This document shows, in pieces, positions 6,099-10,962 of a DNA stretch of 10,962 bases (within the stretch, counting starts at the first letter, position 1; each line of letters starts with the position of its first letter). Below the pieces are notes generated by a model that saw nothing but the letters and a program-made list of their open reading frames with translations, made no database searches and was not told where the DNA came from. A program made the translations under genes and the position numbers. The stretch comes from Porticoccus sp. GTDB taxonomy: Bacteria; Pseudomonadota; Gammaproteobacteria; Pseudomonadales; Porticoccaceae. The DNA lies in assembly GCA_011049795.1 (NCBI GenBank), contig DRHD01000220.1, forward strand, positions 1 to 10,962, given 5' to 3'.

Positions 6099-8360
6099 TT
6101 ATTGACGCCCAGACCGGTGATGGTGCATCTCCTTCACCACCCCTTCGAGGGCCTTATCAAAGAGTCGAGATTTCTCTAAAGGCTTGATTTTTTTATTCTG
6201 TAAATCCAGAGCGACGGAGTGGCGATCCCTTTCCGACATCTTAAAACCCTGGCGGTTGACGAATATAAACTTCCCGGAAGGAGAAATGATACCTGCCACC
6301 TTGCCGCGACTCTTAGAGGGCTCTTCCCCCGCAAACTCAACCCAGGAGCCAGATGTCAGACTGTCTGCCCGACGCAAATACTGATCATCAATATCCTCGG
6401 CTACGTCTTCATTCTCACCAAGGTTCTCACCCAGGGACGGGGATTCACCAGGAATATCCGTTCTAAGAGATTCAACCAACACATCTTTCAACAGATTCTC
6501 AGAGGTTGCACCCAGAGGCAACTCTCCGCCCTTCTCAGATAGGTGTTTTTCACCTCTGAAGTCTTCGCCCTTAAAGTATTGCTCCATAGCACCCACAAGC
6601 CGGCCAGAATCGTAAGGGTCATAGGAGATGTCCTCAAGATGCTCCCGAATCTGTTTAACTAAGCAGTGTATAGCCTCCTCACCAACCACCTCATTAGCCT
6701 GCCCTTTCCTGACAGATGTCAGCAACTGATCTAATAGCTGGATTCGAGTATGCCAAGCATCTGAGTCCGCCCCAGATCTCAGGTAGGCCAAGAACAACAC
6801 TTTACACCAGGCATCTTCAGCAAAACTCACAAGGAACCTAGGTAACGTTTTACCCTGTATTCTCTCAATCAACACCTTAACCACGGCCTGATGAGCCTGA
6901 TTAACCTTTTCAGTGGCAGCCACCTCTTCCATTAATCGCCGTTCCAGTACGGCCACTCGCCTCCGCTCTTTCTCAACCAACTCAATGAAATTAAGCAGCA
7001 ATTGAGTCAAGGCCGCGTTATCCAGCGGGTTCTCGCTATAAAGTGTCTCTGATAGCTGAGCAATCGCCTTTGCCACAGGATCTTGGTTAACATCTACACC
7101 ATCGGTATAACCTATTGAGGCCTCAGCAATCTCATTCAACAATCGTCTTGCCGGGTGCTTTTCCCGGTCAAAAAACGTGGCATCTTGGAGTGCAACCTGC
7201 AAAATAGGTAATTCAAGTTTGCGCAGTTCTTGAGATATTTCTGCTGCGGCAACAGCCTGTGTGTTCACCTTGGCAAACAGCTTATCCAGCAGGTCGACTA
7301 TACCTCGCTCGGTAGCACCAAGCACGCCACCCCCCTGACGACTGAGGCTCTCTTCAATCAGCGCCAGCAAACTTTTATCTGACTGCCGAGGATCATTGAC
7401 CTGTTGGCGCCACTCACTCTGAATGTCAGCCACCATTGACGCCAGCTGCGGCGAATCTAACACTGCCCTCGGCTCACTGCCTTCTGTCAGTCCTGAAGTA
7501 GTCTTGCTGGTCTCCCACTGCATCATATTTTGCAATTGTGAAATAAATTGACCAAATCTGGGCCGCCCGGTTTGGTGAGAGCCCCCTCTTTTTGACGTGG
7601 TATTAGTACCAGATGGCTGATGGGTTGCCCCACTTTCTTTTGGTGTTTGATTGGAGGAGGGCTTTTCCACTTTAGCTTTGCGCTTAAGCTCTAAGTCGGG
7701 CAGTACACCCATCTCCTTAAAATGCCGATTACTCTGTACCAAAAATTCCTTGATAGACACCATTACATGCCGATCAAATAATTTAAAAAATACCAGTTTG
7801 GTAGGAAGGCTTAGCTCAAGATGAGCCACGGCTGAATTGAATGCCTCGCAAATCTCATCCGGCCCGACCGGATTGTTTTTCGCTGAAATTAAGGCCGGTA
7901 CCAATGAATTAACGCGGACGCTGAGGAACTCAAGTTCTGCCTTACAGCGTTCTGCGGCTTTAGATACCATGGTATCTAAAGCGATAATCTCTTCTAGGTC
8001 CTCATTCTCAACAAGTTCAAGACCCTGTCCTCCTCGTGAGGATGCAGAGTGGCCTCGGTATTTCTCATCACCCAGTCGCTGGAAGTTGCTCGCCAGTGTA
8101 TTAAAGAAGTGGTGCTCAATGACCTTCCGCTCAACCCGAATCAAACGCATTGCATCAAAGTAAACAGTTTGCTGCCTGTTGTTCTCAGCTCGATCAGCGA
8201 GATCAAAAAAGGTGTCATCTACATGGTCAAACACAGAAGCTAATTGGGAAACAAGAAAGGTTTTGGCATTTTTCTGAAGGACAAGCAGGGACTGCGGAAG
8301 TTTAAATGAACTCCGCTTGAGTTTTTCTGCATCGATAACGGTTAAATGGTTATCCCTCAT
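6099..8360 (-). CDS. DUF1631 family protein of unknown function
   Basis: A 753-residue, mostly helical and charged cytoplasmic protein without a signal peptide or membrane segments. It matches the DUF1631 family, sometimes mislabelled thymidine phosphorylase. The N-terminal part (about 20-222) is helical and carries conserved-looking blocks around the DTFFDLADRAENN region (49-61). A polar, low-complexity linker rich in K, S, T, G and Q runs from about 225 to 268. A long helical core follows to about 600, then an acidic stretch near 640-660. The C-terminus is a small compact domain starting with GSWVEF at 671-676 and containing the beta-rich GKFIFVNRQGFK segment around 696-707. The start ATG at 8360 has only a weak ribosome site. 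The order nadC, DUF1631, ampD, ampE is also found in Pseudomonas, which supports the assignment and suggests a conserved but unknown link to this locus. Confidence 0.88.
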   Translation of the reverse strand: MRDNHLTVIDAEKLKRSSFKLPQSLLVLQKNAKTFLVSQLASVFDHVDDTFFDLADRAENNRQQTVYFDAMRLIRVERKVIEHHFFNTLASNFQRLGDEKYRGHSASSRGGQGLELVENEDLEEIIALDTMVSKAAERCKAELEFLSVRVNSLVPALISAKNNPVGPDEICEAFNSAVAHLELSLPTKLVFFKLFDRHVMVSIKEFLVQSNRHFKEMGVLPDLELKRKAKVEKPSSNQTPKESGATHQPSGTNTTSKRGGSHQTGRPRFGQFISQLQNMMQWETSKTTSGLTEGSEPRAVLDSPQLASMVADIQSEWRQQVNDPRQSDKSLLALIEESLSRQGGGVLGATERGIVDLLDKLFAKVNTQAVAAAEISQELRKLELPILQVALQDATFFDREKHPARRLLNEIAEASIGYTDGVDVNQDPVAKAIAQLSETLYSENPLDNAALTQLLLNFIELVEKERRRVAVLERRLMEEVAATEKVNQAHQAVVKVLIERIQGKTLPRFLVSFAEDAWCKVLFLAYLRSGADSDAWHTRIQLLDQLLTSVRKGQANEVVGEEAIHCLVKQIREHLEDISYDPYDSGRLVGAMEQYFKGEDFRGEKHLSEKGGELPLGATSENLLKDVLVESLRTDIPGESPSLGENLGENEDVAEDIDDQYLRRADSLTSGSWVEFAGEEPSKSRGKVAGIISPSGKFIFVNRQGFKMSERDRHSVALDLQNKKIKPLEKSRLFDKALEGVVKEMHHHRSGRQ

Positions 8361-8583
8361 CCAACAGTGGCCCTATTTTATTATGGCTGCTGGCAACCTG
8401 TTGACCCACCCAGCCCCAAAACTTCTGGATGATTCCTAATGATTTCAATTATATCCCTATTATCTAAGATAAACAGCTTTAACTATTTCGACTAACCCCC
8501 AAGAAGTAATATTAAGTGTCGGCACCCGTTAAGAACATGAACCCTGTCTCAGCATTGCACCATCACAAGAACCTATACGCGTC

Positions 8584-8611
8584 TTCACCAAAACATCACG
8601 ACTGATATAAT
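8584..8611 (+). promoter_or_regulatory. Sigma-70 promoter of nadC
   Basis: A perfect TATAAT at 8606-8611 is preceded after 16 bases by TTCACC at 8584-8589, which matches the -35 consensus at four of six positions. Transcription would begin near 8618, leaving a leader of about 20 bases before the nadC ATG. The rest of the 278-bp divergent gap (8361-8638) is AT-rich and shows no other site I can support. It must also hold the promoter of the divergent DUF1631 gene. Confidence 0.65.
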
Positions 8612-8638
8612 ACCCGCCAACTCAGACGGAACATTTCC

Positions 8639-9499
8639 ATGCTAAACGACTCGCTCCTAATAAAAGATATAGAAACTGTTGTTAAACATGCCCTGGAAGA
8701 AGATATCCGTGATGGTGATATCACTGCCATGCTTATTCCAGAAGACAACCGAGCTGAAGCGAAGGTCATTACCCGTGAACAAGCTATTGTCTGTGGACAA
8801 CCATGGGTTAACGAAGTATTCCGGCAGCTTGATTCTAAGGTTGAAATTGAATGGTTAGTAAAAGATGGCGATGAAGTCCAGCCAGAGCAAACCCTGTTTA
8901 AACTTAAGGGGCCAGCCAGAAGCCTATTGACCGGTGAACGCACCGCCCTCAACTTTCTACAAACCCTTTCTGGCACTGCGACGATCTCCCGCCAATATTT
9001 GAAATTGGTCGAGGGGACAGATATAAAAATACTCGATACAAGAAAAACCATTCCTGGTCTCCGGCTCGCACAAAAATATGCTGTAACAGTTGGCGGCTGT
9101 CACAACCATCGCATTGGCCTCTACGATGCATTTCTGATTAAAGAGAATCATATTGCTGCCTGTGGCGGAATCTCTGCCGCAGTACAAAAAGCCCATGAAA
9201 TTGCACCAGGAAAACCTGTTGAAGTAGAAGTGGAAAGCCTTGAGGAGCTACGGCAGGCAATTGATGCTGGAGCTGATATTGTGATGCTGGATAATTTTGA
9301 TGTTGGTGCTATTCGGGATGCTATAAGTATCAACCAAGGGAAAGCCAAACTGGAAGTTTCGGGAAATCTTGAGGCAGGCAATATATCAAACAAGGCTGTC
9401 GATGGTATTACCTACCTCTCTTCTGGCAGCTTAACTAAGCATTGCAGGGTGATAGATCTCTCGATGAGAATCGAATTTATGAGTGCTGAAGCCCAGTAA
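8639..9499 (+). CDS. nadC: Nicotinate-nucleotide pyrophosphorylase (carboxylating), quinolinate phosphoribosyltransferase
   Basis: A 286-residue enzyme that converts quinolinate and PRPP to nicotinate mononucleotide with release of CO2, the third step of de novo NAD synthesis in the cytosol. The N-terminal alpha/beta sandwich (about 10-110) is followed by the type II PRTase barrel. Active-site residues align with the Salmonella enzyme at a constant offset of three: Arg101 in [10 protein letters not shown], Arg135 in DTRKT, His157 and Arg158 in GGCHNHRIG, and Lys168 in [16 protein letters not shown] at 194-203 and IVMLDNF at 214-220 hold acidic PRPP/metal-site residues, and SSGSLTKH near 261-268 is the phosphate-binding loop. 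The length is typical. The start at 8639 is supported by the promoter and a short ACGGAA ribosome site. nadA and nadB are not in the window; standing alone next to ampD is usual for gammaproteobacteria. Confidence 0.97.
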   Translation: MLNDSLLIKDIETVVKHALEEDIRDGDITAMLIPEDNRAEAKVITREQAIVCGQPWVNEVFRQLDSKVEIEWLVKDGDEVQPEQTLFKLKGPARSLLTGERTALNFLQTLSGTATISRQYLKLVEGTDIKILDTRKTIPGLRLAQKYAVTVGGCHNHRIGLYDAFLIKENHIAACGGISAAVQKAHEIAPGKPVEVEVESLEELRQAIDAGADIVMLDNFDVGAIRDAISINQGKAKLEVSGNLEAGNISNKAVDGITYLSSGSLTKHCRVIDLSMRIEFMSAEAQ

Positions 9500-9551
9500 A
9501 TTGACAGCAACCACCGTCACCACCAAATAGCGCATCAATCCGATTATCCCT

Positions 9552-10538
9552 TTAATCTCTGGTCATTAAATGTCTATTAAACACAACACCCAAAATCATT
9601 CTTATGGACATAAATAGGATTGATCCGACCACTGCAGATGATGCAGCACCCTGCCAATCCAAGTTTAATTGCTCGGCAATAAATGCATATGAAATAGCAT
9701 TTACCCCTATCCCGCCAGGTATAAGAGAAAAAAGAGAAATCAATGTAGATATACTTTGACAAACTACATTGTAGCCAAAGCTAATTTCTATAAAAGCACT
9801 TACCATCAAAAACTCTTTAAGAAAATGAAGTGTCCATATAACCAATGAAAACATGGCTGCTACTACAACATTCCTCTTACTCACATTATCATTAAAATTT
9901 TTCGAAATATTTTTTGTTATTTTTTTAAAAAAACTAGCTTCATATTTTTTCTTGAGGAGAGAGTTATTTATCAACAAATAAACAACAAAGAATACAAAAA
10001 CAAGAATATAAAAAGACACGTACAGCGCACCTAAAACTTCACCAAAAATATCTGATATATCATTTTTAATAGCGCCTGATGTCAACCAAATTACAGACAC
10101 AACACCAACAAACATGAGAACAAAAAAGTCACTAAAACGATCCATGATTATTACTGCCGAGGCAAAAGGTAATGACAACCCACACTGACTCACAAGCATT
10201 GCAGGGGCAATTATATCCCCAGACCTACCAGGCGTCATATTGCTCACAAAGCAATTTAGAAAAAAAACCTGTGCAATTTTCAAGATATTAACATTTTTAT
10301 TTTTATCAGAAATCAAGCATACCCAACGAAGACAACCAAAGGCCAAAATAAAGAAATAGCACAATATTGCACCTAAAATATTGTTAACATTAGCAGAAGA
10401 CAGTCTTGAAACAATAGCTTCAGGGCCAACTCTAGCAATCAGGCCAGCAAACAGGATTACGCCAAAGACTAAAAGAATACGCGGAAAATACTTCATCGAA
10501 AACCACTTTTTCACCGGTATTATTGCCTCCACCTTCAT
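9552..10538 (-). CDS. Flippase-like membrane protein (lysylphosphatidylglycerol synthase TM / UPF0104 family)
   Basis: A 328-residue polytopic inner-membrane protein with about eight hydrophobic segments. It carries the family signatures FVSNMTPGRSGDI at 97-109, IMDRFSD at 131-137 and FSLIPGGIGVNAIS at 270-283. These define the flippase-like domain shared with the membrane half of MprF and with many stand-alone proteins in glycan, hopanoid and lipid-modification loci. The soluble lysyl-transferase half of MprF is absent, so aminoacylation of lipids by this protein alone is not expected; transport or flipping of a lipid-linked product is an inference. A cytoplasmic Lys/Asn-rich loop lies at about 192-223. 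The start at 10538 is preceded by a weak AAGAAG; Met15 is an alternative. The gene is markedly more AT-rich than its left neighbours (about 20% GC over 9901-9960) and uses many AAA, AAT and ATA codons. It lies 46 bp after the radical SAM stop, so the two may be one operon. Confidence 0.88.
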   Translation of the reverse strand: MKVEAIIPVKKWFSMKYFPRILLVFGVILFAGLIARVGPEAIVSRLSSANVNNILGAILCYFFILAFGCLRWVCLISDKNKNVNILKIAQVFFLNCFVSNMTPGRSGDIIAPAMLVSQCGLSLPFASAVIIMDRFSDFFVLMFVGVVSVIWLTSGAIKNDISDIFGEVLGALYVSFYILVFVFFVVYLLINNSLLKKKYEASFFKKITKNISKNFNDNVSKRNVVVAAMFSLVIWTLHFLKEFLMVSAFIEISFGYNVVCQSISTLISLFSLIPGGIGVNAISYAFIAEQLNLDWQGAASSAVVGSILFMSIRMILGVVFNRHLMTRD

Positions 10539-10584
10539 TTAAATTAGCTTCTTTAATCTTCTATCGCCCCATATCAAAATTTGT

Positions 10585-10829
10585 CTAACTGTGATCTTTA
10601 ACTATGAGTTTTTTAATCTTTTCAAGCTCTTCCATACGACCATACGGAACTTTCACTTTATCACGCCAACCATCTCCATAGTTGACATTAGATATACTGT
10701 GAAAGTTATTCTCTTTTTTAACAAACAATGAATAAATGAAATTTACACCCGCATTAAGTGACCTAACACCCTCCCTAGGGTTCACAAATGCTTGGCCTAA
10801 CTTCCTAAGTATATATTTGGGCAGAAAAT
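10585..10829 (-). CDS. C-terminus of a probable B12-binding radical SAM protein (partial)
   Basis: The last 80 codons of a larger gene. The frame looks like an 86-aa protein starting at TTG 10845, but an in-frame TAG sits immediately before it and the first six residues are encoded by fold-back sequence. The supported part begins FLPKYILRKLG and continues NPREGVRSLNAG, resembling the tail of cobalamin-binding radical SAM enzymes, where a C-x-x-A-(Y/F) helix is followed by Y-L-R-P-x-Y and then a basic P-R-E-x-x-R-x-L helix. Joining this segment to the reverse complement of 10830-10962 restores a continuous frame of 125 residues across the break. The catalytic CxxxCxxC cluster and B12 domain would be further upstream, outside the window. 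The reaction and substrate are unknown. It is AT-rich like the flippase gene downstream. Confidence 0.72.
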
Positions 10830-10830
10830 A
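10822..10830. other. Right-hand fold-back junction at short microhomology
   Basis: The switch between the minus-strand radical SAM tail and its own inverted upstream segment falls in CAGAAAAT (10822-10829). Read as the gene's antisense strand this is the F-L codons; read on the plus strand GAAAAT fits the E-N codons of the upstream segment. This short shared stretch is the likely microhomology. The contig ends 133 bases later, at the point where a longer palindrome would begin. Confidence 0.65.
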
Positions 10831-10962
10831 ATAATTTTTTGACAACTAATAACTTTGATGAATGGTTGGATGAAAAAGGCGGGCATCGCTGTGTATTAGA
10901 TTTGCCTGATCTTTCTGCAAAGGATATTGGTGATTTTTGCGAATATGCATTTAAAAAATATC
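10830..10962 (+). CDS. Internal segment of the same radical SAM gene, inverted by a fold-back junction (partial)
   Basis: An open frame with no start codon of its own runs off the right end, encoding NFDEWLDEKGG, CVLDLPDLSAKDI and finally CEYAFKKY. Such a D-x-x-x-W-L, L-P-x-L-S and C-x-x-A-F series normally lies directly before the Y-x-L/R-P-x-Y motif in B12-binding radical SAM proteins. That motif is found on the opposite strand, starting at 10829. Placing base 10962 next to base 10829 read on the minus strand gives TAT-CAT-TTT-CTG in frame (Y-H-F-L), followed by P-K-Y. These bases therefore belong on the minus strand upstream of the C-terminal fragment, and their present orientation is probably an amplification chimera. 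Two separate divergent genes are a less likely reading. Confidence 0.68.

Noticed and set aside
7837..8163. 108-aa plus-strand frame
   Set aside because: Antisense to the DUF1631 gene with serine-rich shadow composition and no start signal.
8596..9051. 151-aa minus-strand frame
   Set aside because: It is wholly antisense to nadC, Ser/Arg-rich, and resembles no family; a shadow of the real gene.
9500..9551. Terminator between nadC and the flippase gene
   Set aside because: No stem-loop with a U-tract can be found in this short convergent gap.
10585..10845. Complete 86-aa small protein
   Set aside because: The first residues come from fold-back sequence and the rest matches the tail of a longer radical SAM protein, so it is a fragment.

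Overview
The window looks like one complete contig from a gammaproteobacterium, most likely in the Cellvibrionales/Pseudomonadales neighbourhood. The basis is gene content: fxsA next to groES, ampD-ampE next to a DUF1631 gene and a divergent nadC (an order known from Pseudomonas), AmpG, and an alkyltransferase-like DNA repair protein. There are no RNA genes, CRISPR arrays, transposases or phage genes. The middle has moderate GC. The right flank, from about 9550, is much more AT-rich.

Layout, left to right. Bases 1-19 are the Tn5/Nextera transposon-end adapter, not genome. Bases 20-213 hold the groES leader and its first 25 codons. The sequence then folds back at a short inverted repeat into the fxsA side of the same locus, so fxsA (minus) appears head-to-head with a groES stub. 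Next are atl (plus), ampG (minus), a two-gene ABC-2 exporter (plus), ampE and ampD (minus, one operon, 1-nt gap), a 753-aa DUF1631 gene (minus) and nadC (plus) behind a good sigma-70 promoter. The last 1.4 kb is an AT-rich minus-strand pair: a flippase-like membrane protein and the C-terminus of a probable B12-binding radical SAM enzyme. The latter is interrupted by a second fold-back at about 10822-10830.

How the genes relate. AmpG imports anhydro-muropeptides and AmpD cuts the stem peptide from them. AmpE is the usual membrane partner encoded with AmpD. The centre is therefore a peptidoglycan-recycling neighbourhood of the kind that sets beta-lactamase induction in other gammaproteobacteria, although no ampR or ampC is visible here. 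nadC makes nicotinate mononucleotide for NAD. Atl flags O6-alkylguanine for nucleotide excision repair. The ABC pair is an exporter of unknown substrate. The AT-rich right flank probably belongs to a lipid or glycan modification locus acquired or evolving separately.

The strongest unusual signal is technical. Both ends are inverted (fold-back) chimeras at short microhomologies, and the left end carries an untrimmed Nextera end. This is the signature of multiple-displacement-amplified, tagmented DNA such as a single-cell genome. The groES truncation, the head-to-head fxsA/groES order and the split radical SAM gene should be read as artefacts until shown otherwise. I did not find a convincing new biological system. 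The less-described parts are the DUF1631 protein in its conserved place and the AT-rich flippase/radical SAM block.
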